From contig JARGXX010000109.1 in the NCBI GenBank assembly GCA_030374765.1, forward strand, positions 372,001 to 436,000: a stretch of DNA of 64,000 bases, written 5' to 3'. Each line of letters starts with the position of its first letter. Positions within the stretch are counted from its first letter, which is position 1. Shown here one piece after another: positions 11,437 to 23,159 of the stretch. The notes below the pieces were generated by a model. The model saw only the letters and a program-made list of their open reading frames with translations. It had not been told where the DNA came from and ran no database searches. Made by a program: the position numbers and the translations under genes. The stretch comes from Agarophyton chilense. Its lineage: Eukaryota > Rhodophyta > Florideophyceae > Gracilariales > Gracilariaceae.

Positions 11437-13740
11437 GTGAGCGCTGGCCGTATGTACATCGCCGGCGTATCCCTCGTGTCGCCTTGCCGAGATGGTCCAT
11501 TGGCTTCTTCTCCCCTGACAGACATTGGGGTCTTTCTTAGTCTTTGCGCTTTCTTTGGAGACCCTCCGCGCTTCGTCCACTGTGGTTTACGTCTGTCAGT
11601 CCGGTCGGGTCAATTCCGTCATCCCTCCTTCCCATCCTGGTACTTTTTCATTGGTCACGCGCGATGCCGAACTCGCCTTATAAGCCCGTCCGATACGATA
11701 TTCTTTCTCCGGACTATGTCGCTTCCGTCGGCTTTCCTATCCATTTACCTGCAGATCAGCCTCTGGGCAGCGGCACCATGGCTTCGAACAACCGAGCGGA
11801 GAGCTCCTCGGGATACCAAGTGGCTCATCAACGTCTCAGGGACCGCTATGACCATACCATCGGACGAAACCCGCGAGCAGTACGTCATGCTATTCTTCTG
11901 TCCTCTGTGAAAGAATACCAAAGGTTCCGTCCTATGTATCGCGACGACCGGAGGTTCGCGAAGATACCTTATTTCCGGAGGGGCAGCAAGAAAACGCGCG
12001 GAGTCTCAAGGTATAAGCGATGGTTGCATTGTCCTATGGATCCGCGTTCGGCGACGCGCTCTCGCACCCTCACCCAGGCGGTCATGCCGTACGTCCGCTG
12101 CGAGGAGGAAGCCGACTACAAGTTCAGGGTGAAAAAACTCCTTTTGGACCTATACTTGGACTTCATCTCGCCTCATGTGAGATTTCCTCCGGCGGGTAAC
12201 AACCTCTTGGCGCTCATAAACTTTCGTCTGCCGTATGATCGCCTGTTTTGGATGTCCAAGCGGGTCTATTGGAACGAGATGCACGAGCCTGATGGTCATT
12301 TACGTCAATCCCTAGAGTTGTTCTTGTGCTGACACCAGGTAGAGTTTCACGACATGAGCCCAGAAAAACGTCCTCCGTTACATCTCTCACTGCTCCGTGT
12401 GGATAAGAACCAATGGGCCATTTACTGGCGTATCTCGCCGCTCTTTTTGGTCACCACGCCGTCCGTGGTGGCGTATCATTCGTCCCAACTCATAGGCGAC
12501 CACAGTGACCGAAGGTCTTGGTTTTCCTGGCAGGAACTCTTCGTTGAGTTTGGCGTGATGTCCTCTATGGCTTTCCTGGATACCGCGAATTACGGCGTCC
12601 GTGTTCATGTCCGTTCGGATGATTAAAGGGTATAGAACGACGAGAACATACCCGGTACTCGAGGTCGTCTAGTTCCGCTCCCGTACACCTTGATCCGTTT
12701 TCTAAGGAACCTGGGGATCCAGAATATCGTTTGTGGGACCCAGTTTGCCGTCTACGAGGCCGAGGCTCTTTTGATAATGTTCTACAGGTAGAGTGCAGCA
12801 AGACTCCCGGGTTCCTTTGGTATGACAACGATACCGTCTCGATCACGCGTATTCCGCTACATCCACAGGGTCTAGATGACACTGGTGCCTGTCCCGCCAA
12901 GCCCTTGACGAATCAACCATCAAACATTCCGAGGCGTCATTTGCCCGAATACTACACGAAGGCCATTGCTTTCGATTCCCTGTGCTTCGAGCCTGATTTT
13001 GAATCCAAGCCGTTGGTTACTCCTGGTTTGTCCGATGGGGAATCCTTCGGTGAATATCCCTTCATCTTACCTGTGGAGGGCATCAATTCTCCGGTCGATT
13101 CCGCTGTTGTGTTGGCGACCGCTTCCCCTCCTCCAGCTCCTCCAGGCACTGCTTGTCACGATAAACTCTCATATGAGCCGCCCGTCGCCCGAGTTGACAT
13201 CCCCCTGGAGAGGTTACTGTCCAGTCCGCTAGTCCGGTAGGTGATGCCATGGCTCAGACGTCCACTTTGGGCGTCTATATCACTCCGCCCTCTCCATTGC
13301 CGCATTTTCCCACTTCGGTCACGGCTGCAGCCGCGGATCTCCGTCATGTCTGCCGTACCGTTGGCATTACTGCCTCGATGTTTTTTGCGACATTCCTGAG
13401 AGAAGCTTGATTTTGGGCGCGTCGCTCGGCGAGATACGCCTCGATTGTCCGACAGCGTCAAGACCTGAAGACCGCTATGGTCAATCTTCTGCAGCAAAAC
13501 GCTCAAATGATGTATCATAGGGTTACAGCTGACTTGGATGCCCGGTGTGATTTAAATTTAAGCGAATGGAAGGCTTCCGCGGTTGAAAATAGTTCCTCAG
13601 CTGAACCTCCGCCGAAGAAACGTGCTTGGCTCGCTGGTGTCGGTCATATTGGTACAGTAGGCTCCTTGGGTGATTTTAACCCTGTTTCCGCTGCTGCAGG
13701 TTCCAGTGAGGACGACGGAGTTACTTTCGCGCCGCCCTAG
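11437..13740 (+). pseudogene. Antisense accessory ORF of B1 (B type)
   Basis: Plus-strand coding region opposite pol, about 200 bp inside the 3' LTR. The segments at 11544-12332, 12354-12626, 12731-13240 and 13477-13740 match, in order, the minus-strand ORF of B2 (19887-22030): GSGTMAS, SSSGYQVA and NHTIGRNPRAGRH-like motifs, then VAYHSSQL, LFVEFGVMS and MAFL, IPRRHLPEYY, and a tail with SSAEPPPKKRAW. It has no similarity that I can see to the A/C antisense ORF. Strong protein-level agreement between two copies that differ by about 15 percent in their LTRs argues for past coding function. It is broken by several interruptions. Function unknown. Confidence 0.65.
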
Positions 13741-13826
13741 TGAGTTTTGTTGGTGTTCGGAGCGCTTTCGTGAACCTTGAGGTCATGGCGAGGGCTGTTC
13801 GGTCTCTGCTAATTCGTCAAGTAAAT

Positions 13827-14325
13827 TTATGCGCCTGATTTACCAAAGTTGCTCCTGTATTCCTCAAATTTGTGTGCCCTGGGGTGGTGTCCGAACTTTG
13901 AGTGCCTCCTCAGGTCTTCCTTAGGTTTCGCCTGAGGACTGACGTTGTTTCCTAGTGCGGGAGCTACGGAGAACTGTCTTGTCGGGAGGCGTTTCGAGAG
14001 ACGTTTTTGTCTTATTCGGGCCAACGGTTGCCCTCTCCTGAATGCTGCGCTCCGTGCTGCCGATTTTGCACCAATAGCGGGCGATAAAATTAACCAGAAT
14101 GGTCTGTGGCTTTTGCAAAGTGTCTTCTTCGGGAGAATAGCCAAACCAACGGACGCAATAGAGCAATGTCCCATATTCCCCCCCACAGGCAAAGATGATT
14201 TGTTCAATAACACATTCCTGTTGGTGTTCCTCCTCCGGAAGAAGAGTGTGGTCTAGAGGGACGAATCCATCGGAATCGGTTAGAAGAGATGGGTCATCGT
14301 GATTGCCAATGACTAATATGTCCAT
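13827..14325 (-). pseudogene. Chromodomain module of B1 pol
   Basis: Contains CVIEQIIFA, LYCVRWFGYSPEED and a following helix (FIARYW), the chromodomain pattern. It is the partner of 19115-19704 in B2. It lies tail to tail with the antisense ORF ending at 13740. Confidence 0.75.
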
Positions 14326-14946
14326 GGAAACAGTCGGGTCCGCGGATACTGCCCTAGGAGCTGTGGGGACCTGAGCCTCGCCCTGAGGTCGTGTTGATTA
14401 CGTTGGGACTAGGGGCTGGGACTTTGTTGGTCCTGAGGAACTGGGAGCTCGTGGCACCCGATCAGTGGACACGGTGTCCTGTAGGCCGTCAATTAGTATC
14501 GTAATTGTGTGTTGATTGGCCTTAAGGACTTTTTATGGTCCCGTAGAACGGTGTAAGAGCTGTTGCGTATTATCCTCGAGTTCGTCACTGTCCTTCGGTG
14601 GCCGGTCCAAGTAACCCAGTTTTCCTTTCCCAAAGGTAGGTGTATTCCAGACGGACTTGTCAAAATTGACCTTGTAGCGCCGTTGGGCTTTGGTCAGTAC
14701 AGTTCTATCCGATTGGATAATGCGGTCGATGCGTCGGCGCGAGTAGCGCTTCGCCTGAGTAGGAGTTATTCATTCGGTCATTTGCTGGGGTATAATAAAC
14801 TCCTGAAGCTCAACAGCGATCGGCGGCGGCGATCTCGGTAGCGTTAAATCGCAAATTGTTGTCCCCGTTGAAGCGTGCTCTTGCGTGTTGTTGGCATAAA
14901 CCAGTGGCTCAACGTACTCGTTCCAGTCCAATTGGTGCTTCGATAC

Positions 14947-15612
14947 TTAGTGTGCCAATCGGTCCAGAAGGGTACGGTTGAAGCATTCGGCTTGGCCATT
15001 GGTTTGCGGGTGGTACGCCGTGGTGGTCATATATTTGATACCTAAGGTAGCACAAACGTGTGAGAAGAATTTGGATACAAACTGGCTGCCATTATTCGTA
15101 AGGAGGTAGAATGGAATGCCAAAAGGATATAACCAGTGAGACAAGAAGGCCGTGGTGACATCCGTGGCAAGTTTCTTCCGTAGAGGTAAGGCTTGGGTTA
15201 TTTTTGTAAACCTATCGGTCATTACCAAGACAAACCGTTTCCCATGGCGCGACTTAGACAAAGGCCCAAATATATCCTTTGCGACAAATTCTATAGGACG
15301 TGTGGCGGGGAAGAGCTTCAATTTGGCCTGGTGGTTGGCGCGAGACCCTCGTATTTGTGCGCACGATGTAGAGTTCCGTGCGGTTTTCCATAGCTCGTGC
15401 GCCATTAGTGGCCAGTAGAAGAACTTCCTTAGGGTCTGGTATATTCGTCGGCCTCCAGGGTGACCAGCAAAGCGGAAGGAATGGGAGAGGTATAGAAATA
15501 GCGCCCTTAGTGACCTTGGTACTACCCGTTGAAATGCGCTAGCCAGAGGTGAGCGGCGACCCAGCAGTCTAAATCGGGTATAATCGAATAGGCATCCAGT
15601 GGTTGCCACCAA
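14947..15612 (-). pseudogene. Integrase region of B1
   Basis: Zinc-binding part (HSFRFAGHPGGRRIY, then CAQIRG), catalytic core (FVAKDIFGPL, LLTNNGSQFVSKFF) and the E segment (NGQAECFNRTLLDRL) of a Ty3/gypsy integrase. Fossil. About 620 bp between this region and the chromodomain (14326-14946) hold decayed integrase C-terminal and linker sequence with no separate gene. Confidence 0.8.
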
Positions 15613-15660
15613 TTGAGCTGTTTCCTAGCAGTACTCGTCTCCGACTTGCGCCTGTAGGAA

Positions 15661-17112
15661 TTACTCAACAGTTATTTGGAGGAGCTCTTTTTCCTCCGGG
15701 GCTATCGCGCTAACCTGAAGTGATGTTGAATTGAGCGGTACTGTCTCCAAGTCCAATAGGTAGACTTTTTTCTCCCTTACCTCAGGATCATCCGCTTTGA
15801 CCTTACCCATAAGGTCATCCGTTTCCGTATAACCCTGAGGTCCATCATCTGTGAAGGGGGTAAAAATGAGGTCGTCCAATGGCATGTCACCAGTTCTATC
15901 GGTATTGATTCGCCAGAGAGCATCTACTGCCTGGTGCTTGACGCCTGGCCTATAGGTTATGTTGTATTCTGACAGCCTGGGACGCCACCTAGCGAGGCGA
16001 CTCGATGCATCGGTGATATTGAGTAACTAGCGGAGTAAATCGTGGTCTGTCCTAATGGTAAATCTCGTTTCCTCAATGTATGGACGTAGTGTCAGTACAG
16101 ACCATACGATGGGTAGAAATTTCCTTTCGGTGGTACTATAGTTTCGCTCTGCGCTGGTGAGCGTTCTGCTCCAGTATCCATTAGGTCAATTGTCCTTTGG
16201 TGACTCCTGTTTCTGTAGCAGCGCATATACTACTTGGACATCAGATGCGTTTGTGTCTAGGACAAAGGGCCTATTGAGTTTTGGTAAAGACAGTATAGGT
16301 GGGTTCAGTAAGTTGTATTTTAGGGTCTGAAATACCTCGTACTTGTCGTCGGTAAGGGCGTCAAACTCCGAAGGTGTTCCCTTGTTCAGAATTGCGTTGA
16401 GAGAGGCCGAGCTTTTCGCAAATCCTCGGACGAAACGTTGGTAAACGTTGCACAAGCCCACGAAAAACCATAGTTCCGTGTGGGTACTGGGAGGTGTAGC
16501 CTAGCGGATAGCATTAGTGGTCCGTGTGGCTACCTTTAGCTTTCCTGGGAGGACGATGTGAACGAGATAATTCACTAAACACTGGAATAAACCGCATTTG
16601 CAGAGTTTCAGTGTCACTCCAGAATCCTGTAGAATTGTTAGCACCTTCTTCACGTGTCGAAGGTGTTCCTTTACGGTCCGTGAGAAGATTACAACGTCAT
16701 CAAAATAGACCAGAGCGAATATTTATTTGACTCTGGACAGTATGATGTCCATCACCCGTTGGAAAGTTGCTGGCGCATTCTTTAAACCGAAGGGAATACG
16801 AATAAATCTAAACAGACCTTCATGGGTGGCAAAGGTTGTCAGCGCTCTCGCATTTTCGGCCAAAGGGATTTGCCAATATCCCGATTTAGCGTCAAGTGTG
16901 GTAACTAAGACAGCTTCGCCTAAGGAATCCAGACAGTCATCCATGCGGGTTATTGGGTATGAGTCCCTCTTTGTTACTGCGTTCAGCTTCCTGTAGTCCA
17001 CAAAAAATCTGACGGAGCCATCCTTCCTAGCCGAGAGGACAAAGGGTCTCGCACATTCGGATTGGTTCGGAGGCGCCGGCTCTATGACTTGAGGTTTGCG
17101 CATCTTGTCCAT
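15661..17112 (-). pseudogene. Reverse transcriptase and RNase H region of B1
   Basis: Reverse transcriptase motifs SVRFFVDYRKLNAVTKRD, YPITRMDDCLDSLG, TLDAKSGYWQIPL and IPFGLKNAPATFQRVMD, then the connection (MGLCNVYQRFVRGFAKSS) and RNase H (RPFVLDTNASDVQVVYALLQK) segments of the Ty3/gypsy type. Several breaks. Confidence 0.8.
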
Positions 17113-17166
17113 ATGGTCGGCAACAATTTCCCTACCCTTAAGGCCTGTACAGTATGGGTGCTAGAA

Positions 17167-17622
17167 CTATGGTCTAGCATCGTCCTGAAGGTCAATGCAG
17201 TTTGTTGCAGCTCTAATTTTTCCCAATCTACCTGACCACATGGCCCGGTATTCTTTGAGTAGATCAAGGACCTGGGGCCTAAAACACTCAAAATCTGCGC
17301 CGATAGCAACTGTTCCCTCCCAAGAGTCGACGTCTTCGTCGGGAGTTGTAGTTGAAAATTTATCCATTTGGGCCTCCATAATGGCCACAGGGGCAGATAG
17401 TGTGATGCCAATCACTGCACCTTTAGGTATTTGTTCGTGCCTATCTCTGAAGTTGCTGATTGTAACCGAAAAGGACCTGTTGAGGTCGATGTCCAGTATT
17501 CCATTGGCCATCAAGGTGAGGTGTTTCAGAACCGTTTTAGAGTGATTTTGAGTCAGTACGAGACCTGAGGACTGGGAATAGACCGATATAGCGATTTGGG
17601 TCATCGGAAGTATCGTTATGGC
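17167..17622 (-). pseudogene. Protease-RT spacer region of B1
   Basis: Decayed pol segment upstream of reverse transcriptase, comparable to the PPETQVWVTVVTKQ and LANGVVSVEPDKPFKVLVANF region of element C (here ILPMTQIAISVYSQSS and LMANGILDIDLNRSFSVTISNF). It ends near 17622, where similarity stops and the inverted B2 copy begins about 18 bp later. Confidence 0.65.
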
Positions 17623-17640
17623 CTTCGACAGGCAAACCTC

Positions 17641-17938
17641 ATTGGACTTCAAGCACCAGGCCGCAGATGCCCTGTCGCGAATCATTACCAACAGAACTGA
17701 TGACACTCCATTGGACGACCTAATTCCCACCCCCTTTATAGACGATGGACCACCGGACTATATGGAAAGCGATGACCTTATGGGTAAGGTGCAATCGGAG
17801 GATCCTGAGGTAAAGAAGAACGAAGAATACCTATTGGACTGGGAGGCACTATCGCCCAATTCGGCACAACCTCAAGTTAATGCAAGAACCCCAGAGGAAG
17901 AAGAGCTCCTCCCTATAAATATTGAGGAACTCCTATAG
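17641..17938 (+). pseudogene. RNase H end and linker of B2 pol
   Basis: FKHQAADALSRI is the conserved end of the Ty3/gypsy RNase H domain. It is followed by an acidic linker (DDTPLDDLIPTPF, ESDDLMGKV) that matches 15661-15885 of B1 on the other strand. This is the first B2 sequence after the palindrome junction. Confidence 0.75.
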
Positions 17939-18027
17939 ACGCAGGACGAAGATGAATACTGCAAGTAAACAGCCCAATTCCTAGGATCCCCAGGATGCCT
18001 GTTCGGCTATGACCGATTTGGACTACT

Positions 18028-18856
18028 ATGTCGCCGCTCACCGCTGGATGGCGCACTCCAACGGTAATACCAACTTCGCGAAGGGCGCGATTCCTAAACC
18101 TCGCCCATTTCCCCCGCTTGGCTGGTCATCCTGGAGGCCGACGAATGTATGAGACCCTGAGAAAGTTCTTCTACTGGCCACTAATGGCACAGGACCTATG
18201 GCAAACCGCATGGAACTGTGCATCGTGCGCAAAGATCCGAGGCTCTCGCGCCACCCACCAGGCCAAAGTGAAGCTCTTCCCCGCCGCAGGTCCAATGGAA
18301 TTTGTCGCAATGGATATACTTGGGCCTTTGCCTAAGGAGTCCCATGGAAAACAATTTGTCTCGGTCATAACCGACAGGTTTACCAAGCCTACCCGAGCCC
18401 TACCCTTAGGAAAGGCAACAGCCACGGATGTCGCCACGGCCTTCTTGTCCCACTGGGTATATCCATGGCATGCAACTCTACCTCCTTACGGATAACGGCA
18501 GCCAGTTTGTATCCAAATTCTTCTCGCATGTCTGTGCTACCTTATGTATCAAACATGTGACCACCATGGCGTACCACCCGCAAACCAATGGCCAAGCCGA
18601 ACGCTTCAACCGTACCCGTCTGGCCCGATTGGCGCAGTACGTATCGGAGCACCAATTGGACTGGGACGAATACGTTCGGGAACTGGTTCATTCCTACAAC
18701 ACGCAAGTGCACGCTTCCACGGGGACAATAACTTTCAATTTAACGCTAACAAGATCGCCGTCACCGATATCGGGTGGCCTTCAGGAGTCAACTATTTCCC
18801 AGGACATAATTAGAGGAATTACTCTTACCCAGGCGAAGCGCTACTCGCTCCGATGA
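18028..18856 (+). pseudogene. Integrase region of B2
   Basis: H2C2 zinc-binding part (HFPRLAGHPGGRRMY, CASCAKIRG) and core segments FVAMDILGPL, LLTDNGSQFVSKFF and NGQAERFNRT of a Ty3/gypsy integrase, collinear with 14947-15612. Fossil with very few breaks. Confidence 0.8.
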
Positions 18857-19114
18857 ACCAACGGCATTATCCAATCGCCCAGAACTGTACTAACCAAAGC
18901 CCAACGGCGCTACAAGATCAAGTTCGCAAAAGCCGTTTGGAAGAAACCAACCTTTGGGAAAGGAGAACTGAATCACCTGGACCGGCCACCGAAGGACAGC
19001 GAAAAACTCTAGGACACTACGCGAAAGCTCTCACTCCGCTCTATGGGACCATAAAAAGTCCTTGAGGCCAAAGAACAGACCATCACGTTTCTCTTCGACG
19101 GCCTACAGGACACT

Positions 19115-19704
19115 GTGTCTATTGACCGCGTGATACGAGCTCCCAGTTCCTTGGGACTACCAAAGACCCAGCCTCCTGACCCAACGGAAGCACCACGACA
19201 TCATGTCGACGCTCAAGTCTTCACACCCCCTAACGCAGTTCCCGAGGACTCGACTAGCCCCACGGACCCGATGGTCAACGCCAACTACTATGACCCATCT
19301 CTCCCAAGCGACTCCGATGGATTCGCCCCTCTCGACCACACTGTCCTTCCGGAGGATGAAAACAACCGGAATATGTGATTGAGCGCATCATCTCCGCCGG
19401 TCGGGGAGAAGATGGAACTATGGGCTATCGCGTTCGTTGGTTCGGCTACACACCTGAAGAAGATACTTGGCAGGGGCCTCAAACCGTTCCGGCTAAATTT
19501 ATCGCCCGCTGTTGGCGCATAATCAGCCACTCGGAGCGCGGCCTTCAGGAGGGGACAACCATTGGTTCGAATAATCCAACCATTGGTCCGAATAATTCCA
19601 AAACGCCTCCCAAACCGCCTTCCGATACGACGGTTCGCCGGAGTATTACGGTTCATCGTAGCTCCCGCATCAGGGAGCAGACTCAGTGCTTCGGAGACAC
19701 CTGA
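19115..19704 (+). pseudogene. Linker and chromodomain of B2 pol
   Basis: A Pro- and Asp-rich linker (19115-19378) is followed by the chromodomain: MIERIISAG, YRVRWFGYTPEEDTWQGP and VPAKFIARCW. It ends pol and converges on the antisense ORF, whose end lies about 180 bp away at 19887. Confidence 0.8.
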
Positions 19705-19886
19705 GGAAGACCCGAGACGCTCTAAAGATTGGACGCCGTCCCGGGGCACGCACATTTGAGATACAAGAAAGACCTTGGGAAAGCACAAACACTACTTTCT
19801 TTAACTTATTCGAGTAACTGAAAGAGGCCTAACAGCCCTCAATATGACCTCAAGGTTCGAGAAAGCGCTCGGAACACCAACCGGAG

Positions 19887-22030
19887 TCACTGGGGCGGCG
19901 CAGGAGTAACTCCATCATCCTCATTGGAACTTGCAGGAGTAAAACCGAAACTAGGGTCCCCAGATGAACCACCTGGACCACCTGAACCTGCCCCAGCGAG
20001 CCGAGCACGCTTCTTCGGCGGAGATTCACCTGAGGAACTATTCCCACCATCGGAAACATCCCGGTCACTCAAATTGAAACCATACCAGGCATCCAAGTCG
20101 GCATTGACCCTCTGGGATATCGCCTGCGCATTCTGCTGCAGAGTATTGACCATGGTGGTCTTCAGGTTTTGACCCTGTTGGAAAACCGCGGCGTAGCGAG
20201 ACGAGCGACTCACCCAGGAGCAGGTTTCCCCCAAAACTGGCGCAATGTCCATCGAGGCCGTGATACCAACGGTACGGCAGACATGACGGAGATCCACGGC
20301 CGCAGCCGTGACCGAAGCAGGAAAGTGTACCAACGGAAATGGCCGAGCGATGTAGACGCCCCCGGTGGACGTTTGAGCAAGTGCCTCGCATACAGGACTT
20401 TCGGTTTCGATAGTAACCTCTCCATGAGGAATATTCACTTGGGCGACTGGCGGTTCATACGAGAACTCATCCTAAGGATCAGTGTCCGGAGGAGCTGAAG
20501 GGGGGGAAGCAGTCGACAAGACCACAGCGGACTCGGCAGGAAAATGAACGCCCTCCACGGGTATGACAAAGGGATCTTCACCGAAGGATTCCCCGTCGGA
20601 CATACCAGCAGTAACCGACAACGTGGCTTCCACATCAGGCTCGAAGCACAGAGGATCGAAACCAAAAACCTTCGGATAATAGTCGGGCACATGACGCCTC
20701 GGAATGTCTGATGGTTGATTCTTCAAAGGCTTGGCCGGATAGGCACGTGCGTTTTCCCGACTCTGAGGATGCAGCGGAATCGGCGTGAGTGAGTCGGAAT
20801 CCCAGTCATACCCAAGGAACCCGGAAGTCTTGCACCACTCCACCTGTAGGACATGAGTTAAAAGGGCCTCGGTCTCCTCGACGTCCAACTGAATCCCACG
20901 GACGGTATTCTGAATGCCCAGGTTCCTTAGGAAGCGGAACATGATGTCCGGGAGCGGGATTAGGCGACCTCGAAAACCGGGTATGTTCTCATCGTACCAC
21001 ACCCTCCCATCCTCCGAACGGACATTACCACGGATTCCGTACTTCGCGATGACCAGAAAGGCCATAAGAGACATAACGCCGAACTCAACGAAGAGTACCT
21101 GCCAGGACAGCCACCACCCTCGGTCATTGTCAGTTCTCATGAGTTGGGACGAGTGGTACGCCCCCACGGACGGCATGCGAACCAGAAGGAGCGGCGAGAC
21201 ACGCCAATTCATGGCCGATTGGTGTTCATGCTCGTGAAGAAGCGAGAGGTACAAGGGAAGGCGTTTTTCGGCGCTCATGTCTTGAAACTCCACAGCGGTC
21301 GTACGGTGGCCGGAAGCACATAATCGCCAAGAGGTTGTGACCAGCCGGAGAAATGTGCACATGAGGCGAGATTAAGTCCGTGTATAGGTCCGAAAGAAGT
21401 TTGTTCATCCTTAACTGGTAGTCGGCTTTCTCCTCGCAGCAGCCGTATGGAATGTTCGCTTGGAAGAGGGTGCGACATGGCGTCGCCGAACGCGGATCCA
21501 CAGGACAATGCAACCATCGGTTATACCGCGAGACGCTGCGCGCGTTCTTGCTGCCCTTCCGGAAATTGGGTATCTTGGTAAACCTTCGGGCGTCCAGATA
21601 CATATGGCCAAACCTTTTGTATTCTTCCACAGATGACGGAAGAGTGTCATGACGCCCTGCCCGCGGGTTTCGTCCGATGGTATGGTTAGAACGGTCTCCA
21701 GGACGTTCGGAGGCCACTTGGTATCCCGAGGAGCTCCCCGCGTGGTTCTTCGAAGCCATTGTGCCGCTGCCCACAGGATGGTCAGCCGGGAAGTGAATAG
21801 GACGACCGACAGGAGCGACAATGTCCGGAGGGAGAACGGCATATCTGACGGGCTTATATGGCGGGTCCGGTATCGCGCGCGACCAATGGAAAAGTACCAC
21901 GATGGTAAATCGAGATGACGGAATCGACCCGGGTGGACTGACAGGCGTGAACCACGGTGGACGCAACGCGGAGGGTTGCCAAAGCAAGAACCGTGACGAA
22001 GGAAGAAGCGAATGGACCGTCTCGGCAACG
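19887..22030 (-). pseudogene. Antisense accessory ORF of B2 (B type), with NLS-like motif
   Basis: Best copy of the B-type antisense ORF: long open segments at 21226-21987, 20472-21362 and 19887-20438 on the minus strand, opposite to pol. Visible features are an N-terminal part with GSGTMAS and SSSGYQVAS, a middle block (VEFGVMSLMAFL, RFLRNLGIQNTV, DIPRRHVPDYYPKVFGFD), an acidic Pro-rich stretch, then a C-terminal segment with SSGESPPKKRARLAG, which resembles a monopartite nuclear localisation signal, followed by a Gly/Ser-rich tail. No enzymatic motif is recognised. The matching B1 ORF lies at 11437-13740. A few breaks are present. Function unknown; nuclear targeting is inference. Confidence 0.65.
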
Positions 22031-22271
22031 CGACGCGAGAAATACGCCGGCGATGCCTCTATGGCCAGCGCTCACGGCGCGTGGGAGTTTCAATCTTTAG
22101 GCAAGTTAGTTGCCTTTCGGCACAAATGGTCAGCTCACGCTTCCCCACATCCCCGCAGGCGGTGACAACGCGACGTACCGTCGCGCCCAATGGTACCGGG
22201 AGCAACGAAGTGCTTGCGTTTCCTGGGTCAATCATGAGGCAATTTGGACTTCGCCGTGACAGCCGAAGCCT

Positions 22272-22284
22272 AAGGAGGGAGATA
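22272..22284 (+). other. Polypurine tract of B2
   Basis: AAGGAGGGAGATA directly before the LTR start TGTGAAGGAG. It is identical to the tract of B1. Confidence 0.8.
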
Positions 22285-22730
22285 TGTGAAGGAGCGGTGA
22301 TAGCGGTTGAGCCCTGTAAGCCGCCGGGCCCTCAAGGATCTTGCAGATGACACGTGGACGGATCGACCTTAGGTGGACTCATGTAGATTATTCATTTATT
22401 ATAATTAGTGTAATAGATTAGCATTACAGTGCCAGGGAGATCTCAGCGCCTCGCCAGTACTATTTACTTGGCTCGAGTGACGCTTCTCCCTTAAAGTACG
22501 GTAGGCACCGTTAGGACGCTAAATAACCCCCTTTGGTATATTAGTTCCACCCTTTGGTCTTCAAGCCATCGGTTCCGTAGCTCCAACCTGTAGGACTACG
22601 CAGGAAACGCCAGCCCATTGCACCAAGTACTCTGGGAGTGCCGCCGTCAAGGATTCGAACCTTAGGACCCTCTCTACCACGCTACCACCGGTCGAGACCC
22701 GTACGCTGACCCAACAGTCATTGCGTTACA
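22285..22730 (+). repeat. 3' LTR of B2 (446 bp)
   Basis: Starts TGTGAAGGAG and ends GCGTTACA. It is the inverted partner of 10781-11226 and has exactly the same length. It contains, on the minus strand near 22625-22690, an A-box-like TAGCGTGGTAGAG and a perfect B-box-like GGTTCGAATCC. Confidence 0.85.
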
Positions 22731-23159
22731 GGAACGACCCCTGGACCTGTAAGTTCACTCCCTCGAAGCGAGCTCGTGTTCTTTAGGAGAACTACCGTAA
22801 CACGCGATCGATCTAGCTCACGGGATACGTGTAGGATACAATTTATTTCGAGAGATGAGAAGAACCCCACGGGAAAGCACCGAGAGCGCAGGCTAAACAG
22901 GGTTACGACGACGAGTTCCAGTTGGAAGGCATGGCGCTTTCTGTCGATCGGTTCGCAGCGGCGGGAGTTGCTCAAGAATAATTCCATAGGGTGCCATTAG
23001 ATTCAAATGCAGTGCATGTCGCAGATACCATTTTTGATCTGATGAGGTGGTTCTTCTTATACGCGAACTCTCTCGTGTACCAAATCGAGGGTGGTCGCAC
23101 ATAACGTTTTGCGAATGTACCTGACCGCACGTCTTTTTGATGATCCTAAAAATGGCTTC
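22731..23159. other. No recognisable gene; probably decayed A2 antisense ORF
   Basis: By position this stretch should be the rest of the A2 antisense ORF, between the palindrome and the A2 polypyrimidine tract. I could not align it convincingly to 800-1912. No other feature is seen. Confidence 0.35.

Larger units (their letters stand above)
10781..17622 (-). mobile_element. Ty3/gypsy chromovirus B1, 5'-truncated fossil
   Basis: Minus-strand element retaining its 3' LTR (10781-11226), antisense ORF (11437-13740), chromodomain (13827-14325), integrase (14947-15612), RNase H and reverse transcriptase (15661-17112) and the spacer between protease and reverse transcriptase (17167-17622). Gag, protease and the 5' LTR are missing. 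It has roughly ten breaks in pol plus several in the antisense ORF. No matching target duplication is found between the outer flanks of B1 and B2, as expected if the two outer ends come from different insertions. Confidence 0.85.
10781..22730. repeat. 12 kb imperfect palindrome of two head-to-head chromoviruses
   Basis: The left arm (10781-17622) and right arm (17641-22730) are inverted relative to each other. In order from each outer end come a 446-bp LTR, polypurine tract, antisense ORF, chromodomain, integrase and the RNase H end. The right arm stops within RNase H; the left arm continues through reverse transcriptase. Junction homology ends near 17622 on the left and restarts near 17641. 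The two LTRs differ at about 15 percent of positions by eye, so the arms are not a recent duplication. Confidence 0.85.
17641..22730 (+). mobile_element. Ty3/gypsy chromovirus B2, 5'-truncated fossil
   Basis: Plus-strand copy of family B retaining the end of RNase H (17641-17938), integrase (18028-18856), chromodomain (19115-19704), a minus-strand antisense ORF (19887-22030), the polypurine tract (22272-22284) and the 3' LTR (22285-22730). Gag, protease and most of reverse transcriptase are gone. It is better preserved than B1, with only a few breaks in integrase and about two or three in the antisense ORF. Confidence 0.85.

Noticed and set aside
22625-22690. tRNA gene on the minus strand in the B2 LTR
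   Set aside because: The T-arm is good, but the A-box to B-box spacing leaves no room for an anticodon arm and no matching acceptor 5' strand is present. Kept only as a tRNA-like relic.
10776-22735. Target duplication around the palindrome as one insertion
   Set aside because: The flanks CCTAC and GGAAC do not match, so a single insertion event is not supported.
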